Assembly (NCBI GenBank): GCA_003149345.1
Contig: QFWI01000008.1
Span: 496,001 to 560,000 of the forward strand
Source of the DNA: Vampirovibrio chlorellavorus
Lineage (GTDB): Bacteria; Cyanobacteriota; Vampirovibrionia; Vampirovibrionales; Vampirovibrionaceae
Direction of reading: 5' to 3'
Length of the DNA stretch: 64,000 nt
Positions 1 through 9,482 of the stretch are shown here, piece after piece (within the stretch, counting starts at the first letter, position 1; each line of letters opens with the position of its first letter). The notes below the pieces were generated by a model. It did not search any database. It was not told the origin of the DNA and saw only the letters and a list, made by a program, of their open reading frames with translations. Position numbers and translations under genes: made by a program.

Positions 1-18
1 TATCAGCTGGTTTTCAAA

Positions 19-801
19 TCAGCCCAGCGCAGCAGCGACAGGAGTCGGTTTTTGGGGCTTGTCCATGCTACGGGCTGGAGGCAGGGTGTAAGCCACAAAG
101 GACTTGGTCATTCCCAAACAGCGCTCCTGATATAAGTGCGCGTCCGGGAAAAAACGCCGCACTTTCCGCTCATCCAGCAACCGCAGCGAATCCACCCGCT
201 TCAGGCAAGTGTCCCAGGATTCACAGGGCAAGCGTTTCACCGGCTGAAAGGTGAGGCGTTGTTTCCAGGTTTCCACCGTTCGGCCAATCCCCCCACCGGT
301 CAGGTCAAAGTAATACAATAAAAGCGCCTGGAGTGTCCGAGGCAAAAATTGATAGAACGGGTAACAGGAATGGGATTCAATGGGAAAATACAAGTTGGGC
401 GTTTGTACAAAGTAGGCCTTGCCCACCCGTCGAATTTCCCGGGCCATTTTAAGTTGCTGGGTATCATCCCCCACGTGTTCAATCACCGAATTGGAAAAGA
501 CGATATCAAAAGCCTCATCATCAAACCGGGACAAATCAGTCACATCGCCCGCCACACTGGTAAAAGCGGGATGATGCGTCGGTGCGGATTCCAGGTTGAG
601 CAACACAATCTCCAGTCCCTCGGTATCCTCAAACCCCATGCTCTGCCAGAATGAAAAAGTGCCACCGGCATCCAGAATTTTCAGGGGTCGTGGGAATTGC
701 CTGAGCCATTCTTTAAACAATGCAAAGCGCTTTTGACGCATTCTCCAAGCCAGACTGTTGACTTTGTAAGAATCAAAAATTTTCTCTCGCAACATATTCA
801 T
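19..801 (-). CDS. class I SAM-dependent methyltransferase
   Basis: A 260-residue protein with the Rossmann signature of type-11 methyltransferases: the glycine-rich SAM-binding loop LDAGGTFSFW lies near residues 43-52, an acidic strand end follows about 20 residues later, and FDIVFSNSVIEHV (about 98-110) is the motif IV/post-motif region typical of ubiquinone/menaquinone-type and small-molecule methyltransferases. The substrate cannot be read from the sequence. I place the start at the ATG at 801, because GAGGA lies 5 bases before it; the longer reading from a TTG at 813 would overlap that ribosome site. It is cytosolic by appearance, with no signal peptide or membrane segment. No co-directional partner lies within the window, since the left edge cuts the context. 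The family call is firm and the role is unknown. Confidence 0.75.
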   Translation of the reverse strand: MNMLREKIFDSYKVNSLAWRMRQKRFALFKEWLRQFPRPLKILDAGGTFSFWQSMGFEDTEGLEIVLLNLESAPTHHPAFTSVAGDVTDLSRFDDEAFDIVFSNSVIEHVGDDTQQLKMAREIRRVGKAYFVQTPNLYFPIESHSCYPFYQFLPRTLQALLLYYFDLTGGGIGRTVETWKQRLTFQPVKRLPCESWDTCLKRVDSLRLLDERKVRRFFPDAHLYQERCLGMTKSFVAYTLPPARSMDKPQKPTPVAAALG

Positions 802-813
802 GACTGTCCTCAA

Positions 814-1257
814 GCCTCACACCTAAAATGTTCTGAGTGACCAACCGACCCTGCGCCTGCGCAAAAATTGTTCAGAGAATCCAGAGGCTCCGCCCGAAGT
901 GCCGGTCAGCCCTCCATTAACAGCGCTTCCCATTGTTCCTGAGCCATGGACAGAAAGAAACTATTCAGATGGCCAGTAGCGATCCCAAAAACTAGACAGC
1001 CGGGCTAGATAGTTGGGAGAAAACGGCACTTGGTTGTCGATAGCCGCCATTGCGTTTGCCATCGTGCAGGGCCCTGCCTTTCCGGCCATAAAAAAGGCCA
1101 GGCTGCCCCAAAAATCGATGATTGGCTGACAGGCGCTAAAGTGCTATGGTAGGCAGGTGTTAGGAAGAAGAATATTAGAAAGCAAAGTCTCAGAAAAACT
1201 GAAGCTTCCCCACGCAACCCGTCAGCCAGATTCATCCGCCCAAATGTCCCGCCGACT
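814..1257. other. divergent intergenic region
   Basis: About 440 bases between the methyltransferase (leftward) and selO (rightward). It must carry both promoters, but no clear -35/-10 pair, RNA gene or convincing small gene is visible. A short minus-strand open frame at 1005-1235 has a composition unlike the neighbours and no ribosome site, and is not called. Confidence 0.4.
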
Positions 1258-2739
1258 ATGACCCACCCCCTCGATCATCAAACCACTCGCCTAAACTGGG
1301 ATTTTGACAACAGTTACTGTCAACTCCCCTCATTTTTCTTTGCCCGGCAAAGCCCGGTTCCAGTTCGTGACCCAAAGCTGGTGCTGTTCAATCATTCGCT
1401 GAGCGAGGAGCTTGGACTTTCTTTTTCCCAGACCTCAGAGCAACTGGTGGCCTTGGAATTAAGCGGAAATCAAATCCCACTCGGCGCTGAGCCCATCGCT
1501 CAGGCCTACGCCGGTCATCAATTCGGACATTTCGCCATTTTAGGCGATGGTAGGGCCATTTTACTGGGGGAGCATCTCAGTCCCGAGGGAAAACGGTTTG
1601 ACGTTCAACTTAAAGGCGCGGGACAAACCCCGTTCTCTCGGCGGGGAGATGGCCGGGCCGCCCTAGCCCCCATGCTGAGAGAGTATATTATCAGCGAAGC
1701 CATGCATGCCCTGGGAATCCCAACCACACGCAGTCTGGCCGTGGTAACCACCGGCCAACCCGTCTACAGGGAAACCTCGCTACCGGGAGCGGTACTCACC
1801 CGAATCGCCGCCAGCCACATCCGGGTCGGCACTTTTGAATACACCAACGCCCAAGGGGATCAAAATCTACTTCAAGCACTGGCCGATTACACCTGGGCAC
1901 GGCATTACCCCGATTGCGCCAATGCCCAGAATCCATATCTCTGTTTTTTGGAAACGGTGATGGATCGACAGGCCAGTCTGATCGCCCGCTGGCAGCTGGT
2001 GGGCTTTATCCATGGCGTGATGAACACGGACAACATGAGCATCGCCGGGGAAACCATCGACTACGGGCCTTGCGCCTTCATGGATACTTACCATGCGGAT
2101 ACGGTCTTTAGTTCCATCGATCAGCAGGGCCGATACGCTTACGGCAATCAGCCGCTGATGGCCCAATGGAATCTGGCCCGGTTCACCGAAGCGTTATTGC
2201 CCCTGCTAAACCCCGATGAAACAGAAGCGCTGGCCTTGGGTCGCGCGGCTGTGCATCACTTCCCGGAGCGCTTTCAGCGTTACTGGCTCAGCGGCATGAG
2301 GGCCAAACTGGGCCTGTTTACCGAAGAACCATCCGACAAGGCACTGATCGAAACACTACTGAGCTGGATGCAAAATACGGCACAGGATTTCACCCACACC
2401 TTCCGCAGTTTGGGTTCGGAATCTCTGGCCAATCAGCCTTTTTTCCAGGATGCCGCTTTCACCGACTGGCACAGTGCGTGGCAAGCACGATTGAGCCGAC
2501 AGCCACAAACACCTGAAGAGGTTCTAGCCCATATGAACGCCCATAACCCGGCCATTATTCCCCGGAATTACCATGTGGAAGAGGCCTTGCGTAGCGCCAG
2601 CGAGGAAAACGATCTGACCCGCCTTCATCAACTGCTGGCGGCGCTGAAGCAGCCCTACACGGAACGGCCTGAATTCAAGGCCTACCAGATGCCACCGCCC
2701 CCCTCCCCGGAAGCCTACCGTACCTTTTGTGGCACCTAG
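1258..2739 (+). CDS. selO: protein adenylyltransferase SelO (YdiU/UPF0061)
   Basis: A 493-residue pseudokinase-fold enzyme that in characterised members transfers AMP from ATP to Ser/Thr/Tyr of target proteins and is tied to redox stress. Family blocks are present in order: FDNSY near the start, the conserved AYAGHQFGHF and GDGRAILLGE (about residues 81-104), QLKGAGQTPFSRRGDGRA (about 119-136), the PTTRSLAVVTTG block, and the active-site stretch HGVMNTDNMSI followed by DYGPCAFMD, which carries the metal-binding Asn and Asp. The C-terminus ends YRTFCGT: a cysteine sits where many eukaryotic SelO proteins have selenocysteine, as usual in bacteria. Length fits the family (about 480). No Shine-Dalgarno is obvious before the ATG. 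The gene stands alone and is separated from the ankyrin gene by about 220 bases. Confidence 0.95.
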   Translation: MTHPLDHQTTRLNWDFDNSYCQLPSFFFARQSPVPVRDPKLVLFNHSLSEELGLSFSQTSEQLVALELSGNQIPLGAEPIAQAYAGHQFGHFAILGDGRAILLGEHLSPEGKRFDVQLKGAGQTPFSRRGDGRAALAPMLREYIISEAMHALGIPTTRSLAVVTTGQPVYRETSLPGAVLTRIAASHIRVGTFEYTNAQGDQNLLQALADYTWARHYPDCANAQNPYLCFLETVMDRQASLIARWQLVGFIHGVMNTDNMSIAGETIDYGPCAFMDTYHADTVFSSIDQQGRYAYGNQPLMAQWNLARFTEALLPLLNPDETEALALGRAAVHHFPERFQRYWLSGMRAKLGLFTEEPSDKALIETLLSWMQNTAQDFTHTFRSLGSESLANQPFFQDAAFTDWHSAWQARLSRQPQTPEEVLAHMNAHNPAIIPRNYHVEEALRSASEENDLTRLHQLLAALKQPYTERPEFKAYQMPPPPSPEAYRTFCGT

Positions 2740-2960
2740 CAGAGTTACCGGCCCCTCTCTGCCCACCGGAAAAGCCTTCTCCCACTTTGTCACTCACCGC
2801 CCCATCACGCATCAAAGAGGGGCCCGCTGTCCTGTACGCAAAAAAAATTCTTGAGGCGTCTTGATTGGGATACTCCAAACAGATAGTCCAAATTCCTGGA
2901 TTTTATATTTATTTTTTTGATATTTTTTTTTGAACTCTTTAAAAATGGCAAAACCAACCA

Positions 2961-4799
2961 ATGAACTTATTTCTAAAAGGTATGGGCGCACCTCGCTTTT
3001 CCGGTAGTCCCCCGAACAGGCCCAGCAAACCAGACACCGCCGATGGTCAGACAGATAAGCAGAAAGACATCGGATTTGTGGATGAAAAGGCCTTGCTAGA
3101 GCCTTTGCTCGATCAACATAAATTCGACTTGCTTCAGGACGCCAACGCAAAATACCTGAAAGCAACTGACCAGAATACTCGAACAGCCGCTTATGCCTGG
3201 ATATCCAAAATACTCCATTACATTTGCCGACCTCGGGACACGGTCAGCGTCAAGCGGAATCAGGGCGCTTCGGCAGTAAATGAGAACCCCGGCATTCGAA
3301 TGGAACTCAAACTGAATCCCCAATTTCCATTCAGCCTTACGGAAAACTGCCAGTTACTGTCGGCCGTCGTGCAGGCGGACGAAAAACCGTTGATGACCTT
3401 GTTTCAGAAAAAAGGGGCATGGATTCCCTCTCAGGACAGGGTCGATCAGGCTCAAACCAAATTGCAGAGCGAATCCGTGGCGCCTGATCTATCCCCAGAG
3501 CGCCAAAATGCCCTGGCCAGAATGATTGAAACCGTGCCTGGCCTCCGATTGAAAATCCACGATTTTCTAGGTAAAACGCCCCTTCACCACGTATCCGAAC
3601 AAGGTTATTTGCCGGTAGTCAAGGCACTTCTGGCCGCGGATGTGCCCACCGAAAGCATCGACGCCACCGGTAGTACCCCCTTGCACCTGGCGGCAGGCAG
3701 GGGACATGCAGGCGTTATGGAAGCCTTGTTAGACGCTGGCGCCAGTCCAAATTCGAGTTCCTACTCAGGTACGCCGCTGCATGCGGCAGCGTTTGGCGGG
3801 CATCTTGAAGCGCTGTTGGCGCTATTAAAGTCCAACGCCAACCCAGAATCTCGCAATCATCAACAAGAAACGCCTTTGCACCTGGCGGCCTCCCAAGGGC
3901 ACCAGGCGGTTGTGAATGCCCTCATTCAGGCAAAGGCGCCTATCCAATCAAAAGAGGCGAACGGCAAAACGGCCCTGCACATGGCCGCCGACTCGGGACA
4001 TCCCCAGATTGTGAGGCAACTGTTGGCACTGGGCACACCTGTGGATAATACGGACGCGTCAGGGCTCACCGCGCTTCATTACGCGGCGTCGCAAGGGCAT
4101 GCGGAAACAGTGAACGTTTTATTGCAGCATCAAGCCACTGTGCTTGCCACGGATTATCATCAAAAAACACCCTTGCATTGGGCCGCTCAGCAAGGCTCCT
4201 CTGAAATTATTGACGCACTCCTGGCCCATCGGGCTGACGTGGAGTCCAAAGACATTGAGGGAAAAACACCGCTTCACTATGCGGCGGAAGCAGGACGACT
4301 CAATGCCGTAAACACGCTGCTTTTGGCGCATTACGCGGACATTCTGGCGCGGGACAAGCAGGGGCAAACGCCCCTTCATCGGGCGGCGGCCACTGGCAAG
4401 CTGGCTGTGGTTAACCGACTGCTTGAGCTGGGCCAGGGCATGGAAATGGATATCAATGAGCCAGACCAAAAGGGGCAAACGCCCTTGCATTGGGCGGCCC
4501 TGAAGGGACGTTCCCATGTGATCGACGCCTTGTTACACCATGGGGCTGATATTCAGTCCACCACCTCCCACTTGGAAACGCCGCTCCACCTGGCGGTCAT
4601 CAGTGGAAAACCAGAAGCGGTCACCGCCCTGCTTGAAGCCGGTGCCCCCGTGGATGCCCAGGATTTAACCGGAAAAACACCACTGCACTACGCAAAAAGA
4701 CAGACCATCGCCCATCTTCTGCAAACCGCCGGGGCCAACCCCGCAATCCGGGATCATTTCGGATATCTTTCAGCTTGGGGAATCCCACAATCATCCTGA
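2961..4799 (+). CDS. ankyrin-repeat protein (12 repeats)
   Basis: A 612-residue protein. Residues from about 203 to 605 are a regular array of 12 ankyrin repeats of about 33 residues with the TPLHxAAxxGH core (variants TALHMAADSGH, TPLHWAAQQGS, TPLHYAAEAGR); the eighth and ninth carry small insertions and the last is short. The first 200 residues have no recognised domain; near the N-terminus the motif PRFSGSPP (about 11-18) resembles short motifs in other orphan proteins of this window. There is no signal peptide or membrane segment. Ankyrin arrays mediate protein binding; in host-associated bacteria they are often secreted effectors, which is only an inference here. The upstream 80 bases are strikingly AT-rich. 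No good ribosome site precedes the ATG at 2961; another ATG at 2982 is poorer. The gene converges with the GHL10 gene. Confidence 0.9.
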   Translation: MNLFLKGMGAPRFSGSPPNRPSKPDTADGQTDKQKDIGFVDEKALLEPLLDQHKFDLLQDANAKYLKATDQNTRTAAYAWISKILHYICRPRDTVSVKRNQGASAVNENPGIRMELKLNPQFPFSLTENCQLLSAVVQADEKPLMTLFQKKGAWIPSQDRVDQAQTKLQSESVAPDLSPERQNALARMIETVPGLRLKIHDFLGKTPLHHVSEQGYLPVVKALLAADVPTESIDATGSTPLHLAAGRGHAGVMEALLDAGASPNSSSYSGTPLHAAAFGGHLEALLALLKSNANPESRNHQQETPLHLAASQGHQAVVNALIQAKAPIQSKEANGKTALHMAADSGHPQIVRQLLALGTPVDNTDASGLTALHYAASQGHAETVNVLLQHQATVLATDYHQKTPLHWAAQQGSSEIIDALLAHRADVESKDIEGKTPLHYAAEAGRLNAVNTLLLAHYADILARDKQGQTPLHRAAATGKLAVVNRLLELGQGMEMDINEPDQKGQTPLHWAALKGRSHVIDALLHHGADIQSTTSHLETPLHLAVISGKPEAVTALLEAGAPVDAQDLTGKTPLHYAKRQTIAHLLQTAGANPAIRDHFGYLSAWGIPQSS

Positions 4800-4842
4800 G
4801 TGGTTCTTTCTAATCGATTGCCCCTGAGCAACTGACTGGCGG

Positions 4843-6558
4843 CTAATGGCTCGCGGAACCAAAGGCTTTTTGCAACGCCGCGATATGCTCATCGGTTAAA
4901 TGGGCGGTATCGAACACAGAAAACCCATGAGCGCCTGATGAGTGAGCCTGCCTGATTTGTTCCATTAAAATTCCGGGGCCACTCCCGTTGAACGGGCTAA
5001 ACAGACCGGACACGATGGGGATTTTGTGATTGGTATAGCCTTTCACAAAAGCGGTATCCTGCCCCACCACCTTCACGGAACTGGTCAACAACATGGGCGC
5101 CAGAAAATCAATCCATCCCTGCTCGGCCCACAAGCGCCAATCCTCATGCTTTTTCACCTTGGCTTCCAGCAATTTGGCAAAAGCCGTCGCCGACAGCTTC
5201 AGGCCCGGCTTGTGTTGTCGGACAATTTCGGAAGCCTGTTGGACGAACCGGTTCACCTGCTCTTCCTTAAAAGCCGACCACTGTTCCCAAAGCAGGGTGT
5301 TCTCGGGCGTCAAGGTAGCCGGATCCACGCCGGTGCGCTCCTGAAACAAACGACGGGCTATGGGTGTATATCCCCAGGTGCTTTTCACAAAGCTCACCCG
5401 ATCGGGAGATAAACTCAACGGGTAGTCCATATAATCCAGTTGCAAGCCATCAATATCGTAGCGGGTCACGATTTCCTCAATCAGCTTGAGCAGAAAAGCC
5501 GCAGCCTCGGGGTTGGACTGATCGGCGAAATAAGCGCCTTTCTCCAACGTGGAGGGCACCAGATTCGGTTGCTCCATACTGGAATACTGGACGTTGGCCC
5601 ACTGGGGGTATTGCTTCAGGATGGGGCCGGGCCCATTAAAGGAGTCGGTTCCCACATAAAAGGATTGATACCAGACGTGGAGCTTGAGCCCCCGCTTATG
5701 ACACTCCTCAACCCAAACGGCCAGGGGATCCCAACCGGCAAATTTAGGATTTTGCGTTTCACTCAAGCCATACTGCTGGTAGGTATTGGACGGGAAAATA
5801 GTGTATCCGTGAAAAAAAGTTTCCAAAAAAACCGTGTTAATACCCGCTTTGGCCAGGCGATCCAGCGTCGCTCCCACGGCACTGGCGGATTGCTCCACAG
5901 GCCGATGCCAAGCCCCACGCACCACGGTCGCCGGAAACACATCATACTGTCGCCAGGCCTCGTTATCCAAACGCTTCATGGCAGCTTGTATCCGGGCCAG
6001 AGCAACGTCCTGCGGCAATCGCTCCATGTTACGAATCACCCACTGGGATTCGTCCCACAGTGGTAAACTCACCAAATCCTTGTAGGCATCCAGCTTTTTG
6101 GCCAGCTGGTAAGCGTAGGTCTCCAGGGTCACCTCACTGATGATCACCTGACGGGTGGCATCCAGCCGCATGTTGGCCCCCAGCGGCGCATGCTCAATCA
6201 ACCACTGCCGGGCAGTGCCATGCCCACTGAGGACATAGCCACGATCATTGGGGATCAGGGAGTCTGAGCCTTCCTGCTCCACAACCCGGCCATTAATCAC
6301 GGTGACCTCAAAGCCAAACTCATTGGTTTCTGTGCGAGGTTTTCCATAGGCCTGACTGTAGAGAATCAATTGGTTGGAAGCCCGATAGCCGGGAAATCCA
6401 CTGCCCGGCTGATTGCTTGTGGAAGAGGGGTTGATGACGGCAATCGGGAATTCAAACCGTTCCACTGGTACAGTCTCCGCATTTACCGGGCCGACCCCAA
6501 ACAAGCCCAAAGCCATGAGCCAGCCGCTACAAACAATCAAAAATTTTTGGTAAGACAT
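4843..6558 (-). CDS. secreted glycoside hydrolase-like protein (GHL10/DUF187 family)
   Basis: A 571-residue exported protein. Residues 1-27 are a clear Sec signal peptide with predicted cleavage after VNA. The C-terminal half matches the GHL10 (DUF187, YngK-like) TIM-barrel family: GAWHRPVE, then FLETFFHGYTIFP, DPLAVWVEECHKRGLKLHVW and DGLQLDYMDYP, the last with the acidic strand-end residues expected of a glycosidase. An LSATAFAKLLE...WIDFLAPMLL segment continues the barrel. The first 200 residues after the signal peptide form an extra domain I do not recognise. Such proteins are thought to cut or remodel envelope or extracellular polysaccharide; the substrate is unknown. The start is preceded by a purine-rich AAGAAGAAGAG ribosome site. 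It lies downstream of dabA on the same strand, 183 bases away, and is probably transcribed separately. Confidence 0.85.
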   Translation of the reverse strand: MSYQKFLIVCSGWLMALGLFGVGPVNAETVPVERFEFPIAVINPSSTSNQPGSGFPGYRASNQLILYSQAYGKPRTETNEFGFEVTVINGRVVEQEGSDSLIPNDRGYVLSGHGTARQWLIEHAPLGANMRLDATRQVIISEVTLETYAYQLAKKLDAYKDLVSLPLWDESQWVIRNMERLPQDVALARIQAAMKRLDNEAWRQYDVFPATVVRGAWHRPVEQSASAVGATLDRLAKAGINTVFLETFFHGYTIFPSNTYQQYGLSETQNPKFAGWDPLAVWVEECHKRGLKLHVWYQSFYVGTDSFNGPGPILKQYPQWANVQYSSMEQPNLVPSTLEKGAYFADQSNPEAAAFLLKLIEEIVTRYDIDGLQLDYMDYPLSLSPDRVSFVKSTWGYTPIARRLFQERTGVDPATLTPENTLLWEQWSAFKEEQVNRFVQQASEIVRQHKPGLKLSATAFAKLLEAKVKKHEDWRLWAEQGWIDFLAPMLLTSSVKVVGQDTAFVKGYTNHKIPIVSGLFSPFNGSGPGILMEQIRQAHSSGAHGFSVFDTAHLTDEHIAALQKAFGSASH

Positions 6559-6741
6559 TCACTCTTCTTCTTAATTAGTCATCAATTAATGAGCCATAAA
6601 AACGGACGCCGCCAATCCCGTTTGCGTGCGAGAAACCAAGAGAGCGAGTGTGGGCCCTGAAACAAGCGCTCGGGTAAACCGTAGAATCACCCTGAATGAA
6701 CCATTTTACGCCTGTTTCAGCAAAAACAGCTCAAAAAATGA

Positions 6742-9447
6742 TCAGGCGGCCTGAAACTGAAGCGACTGCAAGGCTGTCCAGCCTTTTTCCGTCCACTGAA
6801 ACGTCTTGCCGCTATCGGGATCAAACACCATCAGGTGGATCCATTGATTCTCAACCAGATTGCGAACCGACGCATGGGCCGCCACAATGGCCTCAACCCG
6901 AGCCAGGGGGGCCTCCACGCAAACCATCAAGCGCTGCGGATAGTGATACGGTGTCCCGTCATTGTCAAACAGGGATTCATATGGCAAGCCCAGTTGCAGG
7001 TCGCTGCCATTGCCAATGTAGGTGCCGAACAGGCCCACCACATTGTGCAGGTACTTTTTCCCACTGCCAAAGCGATGCTGGTTCAAGGTTGAAAAATTGT
7101 ATTGCAGGTTAATCCAGGCCCCCACCACCATGGGCGCGGTCATAATGGTGGTCAGAATGCTGGCGTCAGCATCACTTTGCCAGTCATAGGAATGCAGGAA
7201 GCAACGCCCCTCCAGATCCAGCGATTTAATCGACTCACGATTACAGATGACAAAGGCCTGATTTCGGGACAATCCCCATTCCGGTCGGGTTTGTGACCAG
7301 TCAAAACTCAACTCCTGAGCCTTGAAGGCATCCGGGCGGAACCCCGGTGTACTGAAGCGGGTTTGCCGATTGAGGCTATTCAGGCGGGTGGCCTGTTCAA
7401 ACACTTTTTTGAGGGCCAGAAAACGCTGCTGCTGTTGATTTGGAATCACATCCTCATTCAGAAAAATGACCTCATCCGTGGTGGTATTATGCTCGGCGGC
7501 CACAAAGCGGGTATGTTCTGGAATGGCCCAGCCCGCCAGTATCAAGGCCTCTCTCACATCGGGATGGTTCAGAATCTGGCACAGTACCAGTGCGTTATAC
7601 CCCCCGCCGTTGGCGCCACAGGCACCGCAATCCAGGGCAGATGCGTAAGGGTTGTTACGGCTGCGGGCGTTATGCCCGCAAATAATCACGAATTCGGCAA
7701 ACGGTTGACGAAAGCCCAGGAGCTTGAGGATGCCCTTGGCCATTTCCACCTGCTCGGGAATGGCCATGCCTATATTAAGGTGAGACTGCGAGCAGGGTTG
7801 CACCTCCAGCTTGGGCATCAGCCCCAGCAGCGGGTTCAGGGTGTTAACCACCGATTGTCTGAGCTTGCCGACCGATGTTGCCCAGAACGTGTCTTTCAGC
7901 AAGGTGGCGGCATGAACCAAACCGAAACTTTCCACGTAGGAAAACGTGGCAAAGGTGTCACGCTTGATTTTTTTCAGGGCGTAAATCCACTGATTCCGCA
8001 GGGGAATTCCCTGGCGCAGCCACTGACCAATGGGATTTTTTTCCAGAAAGGGCGAAGGGGATTCTGGAATCGTGTACTGCGGCTCCAGCAAGATGGGGCA
8101 GAGCGGCACGGGCTCGTGACTGGCGTAACTGATTTTTTCAATGGGCAGTCCAAAAAAGCCCGCAAAGCCATAAGTTTCAATATTCCCGCAACTTTCCAGA
8201 AATTTTCGATAGGGTTCAGAACGAACATCAATACAAAAGACCGCCTGTGCGTCGGGATGCATATGCACGGCGTTGCCAGTCTGCTTCGGTTGCCTGAACT
8301 GTTGGGTTAAACGGGCCAGTAAATCACGATTCTGGGAGAATTCCAAAGCCCGCATCATCAACGTCAGCACCTGAAATTCATCCACCGCGTCACAATAAGC
8401 CAGTAACGCCGGGATTTGCTCAATCACCCCCTGCTCCCCCCGGGAGAGACTGTGGGTCTGAAAAAAGGCGGTTTGAGCGATAACGCCCATTCGGGCGGCA
8501 TAGCGCTGCACCGGCCCAAAAACCGGGGAGTTCGACTCCTGCGAGGCGGCACGGGGCCAGTCAGCCTCCACACAAGCACAGTGATAGAGGAAGCAGATCA
8601 ACAAATAGTCAACCAGCAACTCCTGATGCATGGGATTTTGGGTTTGTCGATACTGGATATAACCCACCCAACCGGGCATTTGCTTTAAATGGAACTGAAT
8701 CAGCCGTTCTTGTTCCTCAGCGGATAAGCCCACTTCCTGACAGAGCTTTTCCAGACTGCCAATGGCGGAATCCGGCGCTTCGGCGTCCAGAATCAGTCGC
8801 TTGGCCCTGGCCCGCAGGGATTTTCTCATGGCGCTGGGCATACTGTTATCGTGAAGGGTCAACCGGGCCCAGCTGGTTCGCAGGGGCAACTTTTGATTGG
8901 GCATGGCCCAAATGGCCTGACCTTCATCCAGATAAGCCGCCAGCCACTTGGTCACTTGCTCATGAATCCAGCGACTCTTGACCGGGGCAAGCGGTTCCGG
9001 TTCTGCCAGCGAGTGAGGGGGTACAGTTTCCGTCAGCACCGAAATGAGTTGCGTCTGGGTGGCATCGGAAACTGGGGGTGCTTGCCGGTCTGATAAAAGC
9101 GTGAGAATTTCCTCACACACCAGCTGCCTGTAGCGAATGGCGTGATTCCCCAAGTCAATCCTGCCATCCAGCCCTCCTTCAGACTCTGCCGCATCCAACA
9201 CCCGCTCGACATCGGCCACGGAAAAGACCTGCTTTTGAAATAATCGCCGAAACACATCCTGAGCCTGGCTGATGGAAAAACCAGAATCCAGCGAGGCCTC
9301 CTTCAAGGCTTGGGGAAAGGGCAAATGCTCTGAGGCCACCAAAGGATTACAGGCGTTAAATGTTTGCAAGGGCCAAAGCTTACCGTATTTTGCGGAATGA
9401 CGCTGGATTGTGGCCATCAACGATTCGGATGCTTGCGTGTGACTCAT
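6742..9447 (-). CDS. dabA: DabA, inorganic-carbon uptake subunit (UPF0753/DUF2309)
   Basis: A 901-residue cytosolic subunit of the DabAB system, which uses the membrane proton gradient to hydrate or accumulate CO2 as bicarbonate. The beta-carbonic-anhydrase-like zinc site of characterised DabA is intact: FCIDVRSE gives C405 and D407, and CGHNARSRNNPYASALDCGA gives H592 and C607. Other family blocks (GFAGFFGLPI, NRESIKSLDLEGRCFLHSYD) are present, and length is normal. AAAGGAG sits 8 bases before the ATG. dabB lies directly upstream (35 bases), so the two are co-transcribed. Upstream again are a LysR regulator and a carbonic anhydrase, making a complete carbon-supply module. The usual partners (RuBisCO, carboxysome) are absent from this window, so the bicarbonate presumably feeds anaplerotic or biosynthetic carboxylases. 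Confidence 0.95.
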   Translation of the reverse strand: MSHTQASESLMATIQRHSAKYGKLWPLQTFNACNPLVASEHLPFPQALKEASLDSGFSISQAQDVFRRLFQKQVFSVADVERVLDAAESEGGLDGRIDLGNHAIRYRQLVCEEILTLLSDRQAPPVSDATQTQLISVLTETVPPHSLAEPEPLAPVKSRWIHEQVTKWLAAYLDEGQAIWAMPNQKLPLRTSWARLTLHDNSMPSAMRKSLRARAKRLILDAEAPDSAIGSLEKLCQEVGLSAEEQERLIQFHLKQMPGWVGYIQYRQTQNPMHQELLVDYLLICFLYHCACVEADWPRAASQESNSPVFGPVQRYAARMGVIAQTAFFQTHSLSRGEQGVIEQIPALLAYCDAVDEFQVLTLMMRALEFSQNRDLLARLTQQFRQPKQTGNAVHMHPDAQAVFCIDVRSEPYRKFLESCGNIETYGFAGFFGLPIEKISYASHEPVPLCPILLEPQYTIPESPSPFLEKNPIGQWLRQGIPLRNQWIYALKKIKRDTFATFSYVESFGLVHAATLLKDTFWATSVGKLRQSVVNTLNPLLGLMPKLEVQPCSQSHLNIGMAIPEQVEMAKGILKLLGFRQPFAEFVIICGHNARSRNNPYASALDCGACGANGGGYNALVLCQILNHPDVREALILAGWAIPEHTRFVAAEHNTTTDEVIFLNEDVIPNQQQQRFLALKKVFEQATRLNSLNRQTRFSTPGFRPDAFKAQELSFDWSQTRPEWGLSRNQAFVICNRESIKSLDLEGRCFLHSYDWQSDADASILTTIMTAPMVVGAWINLQYNFSTLNQHRFGSGKKYLHNVVGLFGTYIGNGSDLQLGLPYESLFDNDGTPYHYPQRLMVCVEAPLARVEAIVAAHASVRNLVENQWIHLMVFDPDSGKTFQWTEKGWTALQSLQFQAA

Positions 9448-9482
9448 GGGAATGGCTCCTTTAAGAAGTCAGAAAACTGGCT

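Noticed and set aside
1005..1235. 76-codon minus-strand frame between methyltransferase and selO
   Set aside because: No ribosome site, not protein-like.
7363..8310. 315-codon plus-strand open frame
   Set aside because: Lies entirely opposite dabA, with no ribosome site and no domain; composition is that of an antisense shadow.
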